The notes beneath the pieces are model-generated. The model was given only the letters and a program-made list of their open reading frames with translations. It had not been told where the DNA came from and made no database searches. A stretch of DNA of 64,000 bases. Origin: Herbaspirillum rhizosphaerae. GTDB lineage: Bacteria > Pseudomonadota > Gammaproteobacteria > Burkholderiales > Burkholderiaceae_D. Both the position numbers and the translations under genes were made by a program. Location: assembly GCF_001189965.1 (NCBI RefSeq), contig NZ_LFLU01000004.1:124001-188000 (forward strand), read 5' to 3'. Shown here piece by piece: positions 9,763-18,743 of the stretch (position 1 is its first letter; each line of letters starts with the position of its first letter).

Positions 9763-10356
9763 ATGGGAGTGCGACGCCACGGCCGAGCGGCCCTGATGCT
9801 GACAATGGCCTGCTGGAGTGCTTGCCTGAGCAACAGCACCGCGTCGGCTCAGACGCGCGTTGATCGCACCCTCAGCGTACAACCGGCCGGCACACCGCCC
9901 ACACCGCTGATCGGCGATTTTTCCACTGCGACGACAGCCGTGAAACCGGTCGCACCGGTCTCGGCGCCCACGCCTCCCGCCCCTGCAGCGCAACGTCGTG
10001 CCAGCGGTTCCTACGTATCCGACGCCATGGGCGCAAGCATCCTCGCGAAAAATGCCGACTACGAAACCACCTTCAGGATCAACGCGCCCGTACCCGCCGG
10101 CAGCACGATCAGCAATGTGTCGTGGCGCTACGGCCTGTCGAGCAAACCCGTGGGATTTGAAGCTGTGCTGTGCTGGAACAATCAACAGCGCTGCTGGAAC
10201 GTGACCAACAACGCCAGCGGCAGCACCGTGGCCTTCAATGGCAAAGATGCCGCCCGGCCGTTCACGCTGCACTATAGGGTCAAAGGAAGCGGCCCGCTGG
10301 GACCACCGGCGCAGGGTGAAATGAATCAGGTCATCGTGACCTACGACCTGCCCTGA
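9763..10356 (+). CDS. FlhE-like exported protein
   Basis: This 197-residue protein has a signal peptide (about residues 1-29) and a proline-rich spacer. Its C-terminal half resembles the flagellar periplasmic protein FlhE: SNVSWRYGLSSKPVGFEAVLC, a pair of cysteines around WNNQQRC, and GSGPLGPPAQGEMNQVIVTY. FlhE is known in enterobacteria as a small periplasmic protein encoded after flhA. Here it follows envZ after only 8 bases and no flagellar gene is nearby, so it may be co-transcribed with ompR–envZ. The family call rests on my recall of FlhE motifs; its role here is unknown. Confidence 0.6.
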   Translation: MGVRRHGRAALMLTMACWSACLSNSTASAQTRVDRTLSVQPAGTPPTPLIGDFSTATTAVKPVAPVSAPTPPAPAAQRRASGSYVSDAMGASILAKNADYETTFRINAPVPAGSTISNVSWRYGLSSKPVGFEAVLCWNNQQRCWNVTNNASGSTVAFNGKDAARPFTLHYRVKGSGPLGPPAQGEMNQVIVTYDLP

Positions 10357-10380
10357 TCATTACGCACAGCAACGCAAAAA

Positions 10381-10411
10381 AATAAGCGCCCGATCCGGGG
10401 CGCTTATTCAT
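10381..10411. terminator. Bidirectional intrinsic terminator
   Basis: An 11-bp stem (10381-10391 with 10398-10408, AATAAGCGCCC and its complement) between the convergent FlhE-like gene and radA, with A/T-rich flanks on both sides. Confidence 0.85.
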
Positions 10412-10427
10412 GGTTTGATTCACCGGC

Positions 10428-11804
10428 TTATTCGTCGATGTTGCGGATCTTTTGCAAGGCTTCATCGATACGCTCTACGGCAACCACTTTCAATCCTTCG
10501 ACCTCTTGCTTGGGCGCATTCGCCTTGGGAATCATGGCGATCGAAAAGCCCAGCTTGGCCGCTTCGCGCAAACGCTCCTGGCCACGCGGCGCCGGACGGA
10601 TCTCGCCCGCCAAACCGACTTCCCCGAATACCACCAGGCCGCGCGGCAGCGGCTTGTTGCGCATCGACGAATTGATCGCCAGCAGCACGGCAAGGTCGGC
10701 CGCCGGTTCGGTGATCTTGACCCCGCCGACCGCGTTGATGAAGACGTCCTGATCGAACGCAGCAATCCCGGCGTGCCGATGCAATACCGCCAGCAGCATG
10801 GCGAGACGATTCTGCTCCAGGCCGACCGACAAGCGGCGCGCATTGGGAACGTGCGAACTATCGACCAGCGCCTGGATTTCCACCAGCAGAGGACGCGTAC
10901 CCTCTTGCGTGACCATGACGCAAGAGCCCGGCACCTGGCTGTCATGCTGCGACAAAAACAGCGCCGATGGATTGGAAACGCCCTTGAGCCCCTTTTCCGT
11001 CATGGCGAACACACCCAGCTCGTTGACCGCGCCGAAGCGATTCTTGAACGCCCGCACCAGGCGGAAACTGGAGTGCGTGTCGCCCTCGAAATACAGCACG
11101 GTGTCGACGATATGCTCCAGCACGCGCGGCCCCGCCAGCGCGCCTTCCTTGGTGACGTGGCCGACCATGATGATGGTGGTGTCGGAAGTCTTGGCGAAAC
11201 GCGTCAGCTGCGCCGCGCATTCGCGCACCTGCGCCACCGAGCCGGGCGCCGAACTCAAGGCGTCGGAATACACCGTCTGAATCGAATCGATGACGGCGAC
11301 ATCCGGCTTGTGCTCGGCCAACGTCGACAGGATTTTCTCCAGCTGAATTTCAGCCTGCAGCTTGAGATCCTTGGCATCGACCGCCAGACGCTTGGCGCGC
11401 AAGGCGATCTGCGAGCCGGACTCTTCGCCGCTGACGTAGAGGACATGCTTGAGTTTGGAAATGTTGGCCAAGGCTTGCAGCAGCAGCGTCGACTTGCCGA
11501 TCCCCGGATCGCCGCCGATCAGCACCACGCCGCCCGGCACCAGCCCGCCGCCCAGCACCCGATCGAACTCTTCGATGCCGGTGCCGAAACGCGGCACGTC
11601 GATTGCTTCGATGTCGACCAGCGACAGCACCGGCGCCGTCTGCGCCAGGCCTTGATGCTGATTCGAATAACGATTGGCGCCGGCGGTTTCGACCAGCGTC
11701 TCCACCAGCGTGTTCCACTGACCGCAGGCCGGGCATTGCCCCGCCCATTTATTGCTGATGCCGCCGCATTCGGTACAGGTGTAATTGGTTTTGGCTTTTG
11801 CCAT
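10428..11804 (-). CDS. radA: DNA repair protein RadA
   Basis: RadA is a RecA-related ATPase that promotes branch migration during recombinational repair. The 458-residue protein has an N-terminal C4 zinc finger (Cys10, 13, 24, 27), Walker A at about residues 98-106 (GDPGIGKST), Walker B (VAVIDSIQTVYSD), the RadA-specific KNRFG motif (254-258) and a C-terminal Lon-protease-like domain without protease activity. Length and domain order are normal. The gene lies one base after the alr stop codon, so alr–radA form an operon. Confidence 0.97.
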   Translation of the reverse strand: MAKAKTNYTCTECGGISNKWAGQCPACGQWNTLVETLVETAGANRYSNQHQGLAQTAPVLSLVDIEAIDVPRFGTGIEEFDRVLGGGLVPGGVVLIGGDPGIGKSTLLLQALANISKLKHVLYVSGEESGSQIALRAKRLAVDAKDLKLQAEIQLEKILSTLAEHKPDVAVIDSIQTVYSDALSSAPGSVAQVRECAAQLTRFAKTSDTTIIMVGHVTKEGALAGPRVLEHIVDTVLYFEGDTHSSFRLVRAFKNRFGAVNELGVFAMTEKGLKGVSNPSALFLSQHDSQVPGSCVMVTQEGTRPLLVEIQALVDSSHVPNARRLSVGLEQNRLAMLLAVLHRHAGIAAFDQDVFINAVGGVKITEPAADLAVLLAINSSMRNKPLPRGLVVFGEVGLAGEIRPAPRGQERLREAAKLGFSIAMIPKANAPKQEVEGLKVVAVERIDEALQKIRNIDE

Positions 11805-11805
11805 A

Positions 11806-12891
11806 TCAGTTCTTTTCCCGCACGGTGACGCGTGGCGCCAGGGCGCACATCAATTCATAGCCGATGGTGCCTGCCGCAAAAGCGACGTCGTCAATCGGCA
11901 AAGCCTCGCCCCACAGGACAACGTGGCTGCCGACGCCGGCGCCGGAAATCTGGGTCAGGTCCACGATCAGCATGTCCATGGAAACGCGGCCGACAGTGCC
12001 GGTCTTGACGCCATCGACCACCACCGGCGTGTTATTGGGCGCGTGGCGCGGATAGCCGTCGGCATAACCGCAGGCGACGATGCCGATCTTCATCGGCTTG
12101 TCTGCGACAAAACGGCTGCCGTAGCCGACCGCGTCGCCCGGGCCGATTTCCTGCACGGCGATGATTTCGCTTTCCAGCGTCATGGCAGGACGCAGGCCGA
12201 AGTCCTGAGCCGTACCGCCGCCCGGCGTGCCGCCGTAGAGCATCACGCCCGGGCGCACCCAGTCGTATGCCAGCTCGGTGTGCAGCAGATCGGCAGCGGA
12301 GTTCGACACGCTGCAAGAACCGGCCAGCCCTTGCGTGGCCGCCTTGAAGCGCCTGATCTGTTCCGCCAGCGGCAGATCGGGATTGGACGCGTCATCGGCA
12401 TTGGCAAAGTGCGTCATCATGGTGATACTGCGCACGCAAGCCAGTTTCTGCAGCCGTTCATAAGCAGCGCGGTAGGCTTCCGGCTTGAAACCGAGGCGAT
12501 TCATGCCGCTGTTCATTTTCAGGTGCACATCGAATTGCGTGCCGGCCGCAAGCCTGGCGGCTTCCAGTAATTGAATCTGCTCATTGCAGTGCACGGCAAA
12601 TTGCAACTGGTGCTGTTCCAGCACGGCGATGTCGTCCGCATCGAAAAAGCCTTCCAACAGCAAAATCGGCTTCTTCCAACCCAACTCGCGCAGTTGCACC
12701 GCGTAATTGACTTCAATCAACGCCAGGCCGTCCGCATCGGCAAACGCGCGGACCGCGCGCGACAGTCCATGTCCATATGCCTGCGCCTTGACCACCGCCC
12801 ACGCCTTGGCGCGAGGAGCTCGCGCTTTCGCGACTGCAAGATTGTGTTGTAGTGCAGAAATATCGATGGTGGCTACGAGTGGTCTTGGCAT
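11806..12891 (-). CDS. alr: Alanine racemase
   Basis: A PLP-dependent enzyme that interconverts L- and D-alanine for peptidoglycan synthesis. The chosen ATG at 12891 gives 361 residues beginning MPRPLVATIDISALQHNL, the family N-terminus. The PLP lysine is Lys35 in VVKAQAYGHGL and the catalytic tyrosine is Tyr257 in DAVGYGSRF. Further markers are MNSGMNRLGF and RPGVMLYG. An open frame continues upstream to 13083, but that extension does not match the family and spans the divergent promoter region with lplT. The gene could equally be named dadX; no dadA is present. Confidence 0.95.
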   Translation of the reverse strand: MPRPLVATIDISALQHNLAVAKARAPRAKAWAVVKAQAYGHGLSRAVRAFADADGLALIEVNYAVQLRELGWKKPILLLEGFFDADDIAVLEQHQLQFAVHCNEQIQLLEAARLAAGTQFDVHLKMNSGMNRLGFKPEAYRAAYERLQKLACVRSITMMTHFANADDASNPDLPLAEQIRRFKAATQGLAGSCSVSNSAADLLHTELAYDWVRPGVMLYGGTPGGGTAQDFGLRPAMTLESEIIAVQEIGPGDAVGYGSRFVADKPMKIGIVACGYADGYPRHAPNNTPVVVDGVKTGTVGRVSMDMLIVDLTQISGAGVGSHVVLWGEALPIDDVAFAAGTIGYELMCALAPRVTVREKN

Positions 12892-13140
12892 GGAAGCAGG
12901 TAAAGGCAGATAAGTGAATATTGGACAGAAACGCGATGGCGGCGGCAAAAATCCGACCATTCGGGAACAAGAGTCCATTTTACCGGACCAACTTGTTTCT
13001 ATGAAGCAGATGCGCCGAAGCCTGGTTGCAGCATACTGCTCTTCCCGCTCCTTATATTCACTCATCATACTTATCACTGGCATGTCATCTTTTCATGGTA
13101 TAAAGCAAGCCGGAGATAATTTGTCACATCTTGGATACGG

Positions 13141-14403
13141 ATGAATCGCGGCTTCTACACAATCATGGCGGCGCAGTTTTTTTCGTCGCTTGCCGATAAT
13201 GCCCTGCTTATTGCTGCTATTGCACTCCTTGCGGAGATGCATTCTCCGGCATGGATGACGCCGCTGCTGAAATTGTTCTTCGTGCTGTCGTACGTGCTGC
13301 TGGCGGCCTTCGTAGGCGCGTTTGCCGATGCATTCCCCAAAGGCAAGGTCATGTTCATCACCAACCTGATCAAGGTGGTCGGATGCGCATTGATGTTCTT
13401 TACCGTCCATCCCCTGATTGCCTATGCCGTCGTCGGTTTTGGCGCTGCGGCGTACTCTCCGGCCAAATACGGCATCCTGACCGAACTGCTGCCGCCGGAA
13501 AAACTGGTCGCCGCCAACGGCTGGATCGAAGGCCTGACGGTCTGCTCCATCATCTTCGGCACGGTGTTGGGCGGCGCGCTGGTCAATCCGCATGTATCCT
13601 CGGTGTTGCTTGAGTTCGATTTCCCGGTATTCGACTTCAACATCAACACCCCGACCGAAGCAGCGCTGTGCGTCATTACCGTGATTTACATCATCGCCGC
13701 GATCTTCAATCTCAACATCCTCGACACCGGCGCCCGTTACGCCCACCAGCAGCACAATCCCATCAAACTGATCGCCGACTTTTCCAATTGCTTCATCACC
13801 CTGTGGCGCGACAAGCTCGGCCAGATTTCGCTGGCGGTGACCACGCTGTTCTGGGGCGCCGGCGCAACGCTGCAATTCATCGTGTTGAAATGGGCTGAAA
13901 AGTCGCTGCACATGCCGCTGGACAAGGCTGCGATCCTGCAAGGCATCGTCGCCCTCGGCGTTGCGCTGGGCGCCGTCGGCGCCGCCCGCTTCGTGCCATT
14001 GAAAAAATCGCTGACCGTGATGCCCCTGGGCATCGTCATGGGCATCGTCGTGATCGCCATGACTGCGGTCACCTCGGTCTGGATCGCCTACCCGCTGCTG
14101 ATCATCATCGGCGCGCTCTCGGGTTACTTCGTGGTGCCGATGAACGCCCTGCTGCAACACCGCGGCCACGTCCTGATGAGCGCCGGCCACTCGATCGCGG
14201 TACAGAATTTCAATGAAAACCTGTCGGTCCTGACCATGCTGGTGCTGTATGCGCTGATGGTCAGACTCAATCTCAACGTCAACATCGTGATCATCATTTT
14301 CGGCGTCTTTGTCGCCAGCATCATGTATCTGATCATGCGCCTTCACGCAGCCAACCAGCGCGACCACGACTCGCTGGCGTTAATCGGCGAGCACAAGCAT
14401 TGA
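13141..14403 (+). CDS. lplT: Lysophospholipid transporter LplT
   Basis: A 420-residue major-facilitator protein with about 12 hydrophobic segments. It starts with MNRGFYTIMAAQFFSSLADNA, which strongly resembles LplT, the inner-membrane flippase that returns 2-acyl-lysophosphatidylethanolamine to the cytoplasm for reacylation. Other family-like parts are AAYSPAKYGILTELLPPEKLVAANGW and the C-terminal SVLTMLVLYALMVRL. In enterobacteria lplT is followed by aas; no acyltransferase gene is adjacent here, so the partner must lie elsewhere. The gene is divergent from alr across 249 bp. Confidence 0.9.
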   Translation: MNRGFYTIMAAQFFSSLADNALLIAAIALLAEMHSPAWMTPLLKLFFVLSYVLLAAFVGAFADAFPKGKVMFITNLIKVVGCALMFFTVHPLIAYAVVGFGAAAYSPAKYGILTELLPPEKLVAANGWIEGLTVCSIIFGTVLGGALVNPHVSSVLLEFDFPVFDFNINTPTEAALCVITVIYIIAAIFNLNILDTGARYAHQQHNPIKLIADFSNCFITLWRDKLGQISLAVTTLFWGAGATLQFIVLKWAEKSLHMPLDKAAILQGIVALGVALGAVGAARFVPLKKSLTVMPLGIVMGIVVIAMTAVTSVWIAYPLLIIIGALSGYFVVPMNALLQHRGHVLMSAGHSIAVQNFNENLSVLTMLVLYALMVRLNLNVNIVIIIFGVFVASIMYLIMRLHAANQRDHDSLALIGEHKH

Positions 14404-14514
14404 CAGATTGACCGGCTGATCGACTGCCGCCCGGCTGAAGTGGGGACTTCACCCGGCCTGCAGCAATACCTGAAGCACCGCACCGTTTCTGCCATAACAA
14501 AAAACAGAGGATCC

Positions 14515-15300
14515 ATGCCCCTGCCGCATCTTACGCAACCACTTGCACAACGACTCCTGCTTTCCATTTCGCTGCTCGCCCTGCTCGGCGCCTGCGCCTC
14601 GCCGGAAGAACGCGCCGCCAAACGGCAACTGAAGCTGGAACGCCAACAGCAAAAAGCGCAGCGCGTTGTCGATCGCGCCAACGACAAAAAAGACCAGGCA
14701 ATCACCGATCCTGCCGCCAGGCAAAAAGCCGCACCCGATGAATTGCTGAAAGCCTTCGCAAACTGCGACGGATCAATGTTCAAGGTCGCCGCGCAGTACA
14801 AGGCCGAACTCTCAGGGAACTGGCCGATTGCCACCAAGGGCGACATCGGCAATATCCTGGTCCCTGACCGCGGTTCTCCGGACAAGCACTTCGCCGCAGC
14901 CAGAAACAACCCGACCATGCTCAATCTGCCCGTCAGCGGCTATTTCGATGAAGTGATGACGCTGGGAACCGGCAGCAGCCCGAACTATTGGTGGGGCTTC
15001 TTCAGCCCGCTGTCGCCGAGGGAAGCCTATCGCATCCTGTCGCTGCGCCTGCCCGAACTCAAACGCCTGCGTGCCGACAAGGATGGCGCTTATGTACGGC
15101 TCGACCGATGGGACGGCGCCAACTGGCGCAGGGTCACGAATGCCGCCAGCTATCGCGGTGCGGCGACGGAGACCGCAGAACGCGTGCTGATCATCGACAA
15201 GTCCGACCAGGCGGCGTATCCCGGCACCCGCATCGCGTGCTCGCTGCAAGGTCCGGTGCCGGCCCCGACATTGCTGTTGTTGCGACCGGATCTGCAGTAA
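14515..15300 (+). CDS. Putative lipoprotein of unknown function
   Basis: A 261-residue protein. The N-terminus is a lipoprotein signal with lipobox LLGAC (cysteine at about residue 24), followed by a highly charged, probably helical stretch rich in Arg, Lys and Gln (about 28-65). The C-terminal domain (70-255) contains GYFDEVMTLGTGSSPNYWWGFFSPLSPREA and conserved-looking aromatic residues but no motif I recognise. The ATG at 14515 follows AGAGGATCC; an upstream in-frame start at 14440 would put the signal peptide internally. The gene probably has its own promoter in the 110-bp gap after lplT. Confidence 0.7.
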   Translation: MPLPHLTQPLAQRLLLSISLLALLGACASPEERAAKRQLKLERQQQKAQRVVDRANDKKDQAITDPAARQKAAPDELLKAFANCDGSMFKVAAQYKAELSGNWPIATKGDIGNILVPDRGSPDKHFAAARNNPTMLNLPVSGYFDEVMTLGTGSSPNYWWGFFSPLSPREAYRILSLRLPELKRLRADKDGAYVRLDRWDGANWRRVTNAASYRGAATETAERVLIIDKSDQAAYPGTRIACSLQGPVPAPTLLLLRPDLQ

Positions 15301-15331
15301 GCGGATAACGCCGCTTCCGGCTTCGAAAAAT

Positions 15332-15361
15332 AAAAAAGCGCGTCTTCCAACGCGCTTTTTT
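15332..15361. terminator. Bidirectional intrinsic terminator
   Basis: AAAAAAGCGCG (15332-15342) is the reverse complement of 15351-15361 with an 8-nt loop, between the lipoprotein gene and the convergent DUF1853 gene. Confidence 0.9.
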
Positions 15362-15406
15362 ATTTTCCGGCCTGATCGAAGCAAGCGATGCCGCATCGAC
15401 GCCGTC

Positions 15407-16447
15407 TCAGTATTTGACGACAGCATGCTGCACGCGCTGCGCTGCCTTCTCCTGCCAGTCGTCCGGCACGATAAAGCCGCGCTGGCGCTCCAGCACGACG
15501 TCGCCGTGCCGATCGCAGACGGCAATCATCACCGGCGCCAGCGTCTCGGCAAAACACAGGGAAACAGCTTCATGCAGCTGATCCGCCGACAAGGCCTTAC
15601 CCGCCAGCGCGCGCGCCGGCGCCAGCCATTCGAGGCGCGGCAGCACCAGATAGTGTTCGGCCAGCGATAAATCCAGGGCCGACAGTTCGCACCAGAATCC
15701 GCGGCAATGTCCGGGCGCAACGCCCAATCCCGGCGGCAGCGGCGTGGAGGCGGCAAGCTCATCGCGATAAAACAGCCATCCCTTGACCAGCGCCTGCGCC
15801 TGCGTCACCGGCTGCGGCAGGTAGCCGGCAGCCGCCGGATGCTCGGCCAGCTTCAGTTGCTGCTGCATGATCTTGTCCATCTTGGCGCCCAGCGAATCCG
15901 CGAGATTCGGCCCGACGAAAGCTTCGGCCTGCATCTGCGCCTGATGCGATTCCAGCAGATAGAACTTGGTCGCAAACTCCCAATGCACGGCGCCGGTACG
16001 CTGCGCGTCATGCACCAGAAAATCGAATTCGCCTATCGTGTCGTTGGGGCCGTTGCGGACCTGCACGTTGTGTGCGATCAGCCGCCCCGTCTGCTGCAGA
16101 TAAAAAGTCAGCAGCTTCTCGGCGTAACGTCCCAGTCGCGCCGACGGCTGGGCGTTGATCAGCACATACAGGGCACGCGGATTGCGATCCAGGGCGTGCA
16201 GCCAGGTGATGTCCATTTCGCTGAGCGGTCCCAGCGTCGCGATGCGGCCGCTCCAGCGCGCCGCATGGATGTCCAGCAAATCCGGGGCTTCCAGCAGCCA
16301 GGCCAGTGCGCGCACATGCGGATCGCGCAAACTGCTCCAGCGTTCATGAAATTGCGATTGACAGGTCCGGCCGGGCAATACAGCCCGGTGGCTTGACTCT
16401 GACGATGGCTCAGTTTGCTCAGTTTGCTCAGTTTGTAGTGTCGGCAT
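15407..16447 (-). CDS. DUF1853 family protein
   Basis: A 346-residue cytoplasmic protein of the DUF1853 family, last gene of the tsaB–rimI–udg operon. Its start overlaps the udg stop by 20 bases. The central segment GEFDFLVHDAQRTGAVHWEFATKFYLL has the spacing of acidic and lysine residues seen in PD-(D/E)XK nuclease folds (Asp, then Glu-x-x-x-Lys), so a nuclease-like fold is suggested but not shown. Residues 5-13 are encoded by a 9-bp triplicate repeat giving QTEQTEQTE. Function unknown. Confidence 0.75.
   Translation of the reverse strand: MPTLQTEQTEQTEPSSESSHRAVLPGRTCQSQFHERWSSLRDPHVRALAWLLEAPDLLDIHAARWSGRIATLGPLSEMDITWLHALDRNPRALYVLINAQPSARLGRYAEKLLTFYLQQTGRLIAHNVQVRNGPNDTIGEFDFLVHDAQRTGAVHWEFATKFYLLESHQAQMQAEAFVGPNLADSLGAKMDKIMQQQLKLAEHPAAAGYLPQPVTQAQALVKGWLFYRDELAASTPLPPGLGVAPGHCRGFWCELSALDLSLAEHYLVLPRLEWLAPARALAGKALSADQLHEAVSLCFAETLAPVMIAVCDRHGDVVLERQRGFIVPDDWQEKAAQRVQHAVVKY
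16409..16435. repeat. Three tandem copies of a 9-bp unit
   Basis: CTCAGTTTG is repeated exactly three times (16409-16417, 16418-16426, 16427-16435). It encodes the QTE repeats at the start of the DUF1853 protein and runs into the end of udg. Copy number could vary between strains without shifting the frame. Confidence 0.85.
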
Positions 16448-17423
16448 AAGTAGTCATGGCAAGGCAGAGATCGGCCCAGGCCTTGCTCTTGTCGCCAAGC
16501 TGCCGCAACAGGTAAGCCGGGTGGTAGGTGACAACCAGCGGCAAGTCCCGATAGCGATGGACGGTGCCGCGCAACTTCGATACCGGCGTCGCCGGGTCCA
16601 GCCCCAGCAGCGACAAGGCTGCGGTCTTGCCCAGCGCGACCAGCACGGTAGGCTGTATCAGGTCGATCTGGCGTTGCAGATACGGAATGCACGATGCAAC
16701 TTCCTGCGGCGACGGCGGACGATCCTTGCCGTTTTCGTCGGTGGGACGGCATTTGACGATGTTGGCGATGTAGGCGTTCTCGCCGCGCTTGAGGCCCATG
16801 GCGACCAGCATGTTGTCGAGCAGCTTGCCGGCCGGGCCGACGAAGGGTTCGCCCTGCATATCCTCGTTGCGTCCGGGACCTTCGCCGATGAAGAGCCATT
16901 TGGCCTTTTCGTCGCCGACGCCGAACACCGTTTTCTTGCGCCCTTTGCACAGGCCGCATTGCTGGCAATCGGCGACCGTTTCCTTGAGCTTGCCCCAATC
17001 CATCGTGGCGATGGCGGGATTGATCCTGACGACCGGTTCGTCGTCTTCCTCATCGTCATACGGCATGAAGCCGCCGGAGACCATGTCGGCCCCATCCATT
17101 TCGCTCAGCCACGGCGGCAGGCCGTCGTCCGGCGCTGATGCAGACGACTGGGCCGGCGCAGACGGGCGCTGCTGGATAGCGGCCGCGGCGGCGAGAATGG
17201 CGTCGCGCTTGGAGACAATGACGCGCTCCGGCTGCGCTGCCGGCGATGCCGCCGCCGGCGCAACGGCGGATTCCGCCTCCGCCTGGACAAGCGAAGCCGG
17301 CTCGGCCTCTTCCATTGCGGCTGCGTCGATGGACTCCACAGGCAGATGCCGCCGGACCCAGACGGGGCCGACGCCGATTTCTTCCAATACCCGGGCCGAA
17401 GCGGCCAATGTGTGCTGACTCAT
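16428..17423 (-). CDS. Uracil-DNA glycosylase, type 4 (iron–sulfur)
   Basis: This enzyme removes uracil from DNA to start base-excision repair. The C-terminal 190 residues match family-4 UDG: four cluster cysteines (Cys153, Cys156, Cys225, Cys245), the active-site motif GEGPGRNED (about 180-188), the GEPFVGPAGKLLD loop and the HPAYLLR motif (301-307). The first 140 residues are a long, low-complexity Ala/Pro/Glu-rich extension not needed for catalysis and common in Betaproteobacterial versions. The start codon overlaps the rimI stop (ATGA), showing tight coupling. Confidence 0.93.
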   Translation of the reverse strand: MSQHTLAASARVLEEIGVGPVWVRRHLPVESIDAAAMEEAEPASLVQAEAESAVAPAAASPAAQPERVIVSKRDAILAAAAAIQQRPSAPAQSSASAPDDGLPPWLSEMDGADMVSGGFMPYDDEEDDEPVVRINPAIATMDWGKLKETVADCQQCGLCKGRKKTVFGVGDEKAKWLFIGEGPGRNEDMQGEPFVGPAGKLLDNMLVAMGLKRGENAYIANIVKCRPTDENGKDRPPSPQEVASCIPYLQRQIDLIQPTVLVALGKTAALSLLGLDPATPVSKLRGTVHRYRDLPLVVTYHPAYLLRQLGDKSKAWADLCLAMTTYADTTN

Positions 17424-17908
17424 AGCGGTAAACTCATCACGATCGCGTCTTCGCGCGTATGTTGATCGACCGGATAGTAATTCTTGCGGCGGCCGATTTC
17501 AACGAAACCATAGCGTTTATAAACATGCAGCGCGCGCAGGTTCGACACCCGCACTTCCAACAGCATGATCGTCATCTTATGCTTGCGCGCCAGATCGACG
17601 GCGCAATCGAGCAGCAAATGCCCGAACCCTTCGCCTTGCAAATCTTGCGCCACGCTGATGTTGAGCAGGTGCGCCTCGTCCACCGCCTCCATCACCAGGA
17701 AATATCCCAGCAGCCGCCCGGCCGGATCGCGCATGGTCAGCGTCTGATAACCGCTGAACAGCGAGTCGAGGAAGTTGCCGCGCGTCCAGGGATGCGCGTA
17801 AATCTTGTCTTCGATCTGCACCACTTCGTCCATGTCGGCGACCTGCATGGCGGCAAACTCCAGCGCTCCGAACTTGCTCTGCAACGTTTGCAGCAAGGCG
17901 TCGTTCAC
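17420..17908 (-). CDS. rimI: Ribosomal protein S18 alanine N-acetyltransferase
   Basis: A GNAT acetyltransferase of 162 residues. The family core is visible: IYAHPWTRGNFLDSLFSGY near the N-terminus, the acetyl-CoA loop QDLQGEGFGHLLLD and the C-terminal NLRALHVYKRYGFVEIGRRKNYY. The GTG start at 17908 overlaps the tsaB stop (GTGA), which explains the start choice; the frame stays open further upstream through tsaB but that is an artefact. RimI next to tsaB is a widespread arrangement. It may have a broader protein acetylation role than S18 alone. Confidence 0.9.
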   Translation of the reverse strand: MNDALLQTLQSKFGALEFAAMQVADMDEVVQIEDKIYAHPWTRGNFLDSLFSGYQTLTMRDPAGRLLGYFLVMEAVDEAHLLNISVAQDLQGEGFGHLLLDCAVDLARKHKMTIMLLEVRVSNLRALHVYKRYGFVEIGRRKNYYPVDQHTREDAIVMSLPL

Positions 17909-18621
17909 GCCGCGCCTTTCGCCAGGGTTTTTTCCGCATCGCGCACCTGCCGTTCCGCCGTGGTCAGCGCGACCTTGTTGCGCAAATACAGCGGCTGCGC
18001 ATCTTGCAGGGGAATCGTGCGCCCCTGCTGAAAAGCCCTGGCGCCCAGCGTCGCGACCTGCGATGCATGCGGCATCACTTGCGCCATGCCGTTCGCAGCA
18101 AATGCTTGCGCGGAAAAATCCTGCGCATACGCCGTCAATCCGTTGCCGCAAGCCTGCACGGCGCCTTGCGCCTGCACGTTCGCTGCGGCCGACAAGGTCG
18201 GCTCGACCACGATCCGCCAGCCATCGGCGTGATGACGATACTGCGCCCAATACACCTCGCCCATGCGCGCGTCCAGAATCGACAGCACGTCGGTCGATTG
18301 CGCCGTCTCGAAACACGCTTGCGCCATGGCTTCCAGCGTCACGACAGGAATCACCGGCAAATCGCTGCCGAACGCCAATCCCTGCACCACGCCGCAAGCC
18401 GTACGCACGCCCGTGAAGGAACCCGGGCCGACGCCGAAAGCAATCGCGTCGCAGCGCGACAGCGCAATGCCGGCCTGCGCCAGCAGCAGCTGAATCATCG
18501 GCAAAATGGTTTCGGAATGCGTTTGCACGCCCAGCGATTCGCGGGCGATCAGCTCGTCGCCGTGCAGCAAAGCGGCGGAGGCGAGTTCGGTCGAGGTTTC
18601 AAGGGCAAGAATGATAGACAT
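17905..18621 (-). CDS. tsaB: tRNA threonylcarbamoyladenosine biosynthesis protein TsaB
   Basis: TsaB is the inactive ASKHA-fold partner of TsaD in the complex that makes t6A37 of ANN-decoding tRNAs. The 238-residue protein starts with ILALETSTELASAALLHG and contains the diagnostic GPGSFTGVRTACGVVQGLAFG segment and LDARMGEVYWAQY. It is the first gene of a four-gene leftward operon (tsaB–rimI–udg–DUF1853) whose members overlap by a few bases. The divergent neighbour is a thioredoxin-like gene 122 bp away. Confidence 0.95.
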   Translation of the reverse strand: MSIILALETSTELASAALLHGDELIARESLGVQTHSETILPMIQLLLAQAGIALSRCDAIAFGVGPGSFTGVRTACGVVQGLAFGSDLPVIPVVTLEAMAQACFETAQSTDVLSILDARMGEVYWAQYRHHADGWRIVVEPTLSAAANVQAQGAVQACGNGLTAYAQDFSAQAFAANGMAQVMPHASQVATLGARAFQQGRTIPLQDAQPLYLRNKVALTTAERQVRDAEKTLAKGAA

Positions 18622-18743
18622 CCCGCTATTTTACCGCGCCGGGGCAGCCCCGGCCTTGCGAGAAAAGCACTTTTCGGGACTGAATCGCTGCGCCGCCCTC
18701 CTTTGCGCCGATTTTTCTCATCCGGAGTAGAATAGGCCGCCTT

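Noticed and set aside
10452-11828. Plus-strand open frame opposite radA
   Set aside because: RadA motifs on the minus strand are complete; the plus frame has none.
17909-18397. Apparent extension of rimI into tsaB
   Set aside because: The extension is out of frame with TsaB and unlike any acetyltransferase; the GTGA overlap gives the natural start.
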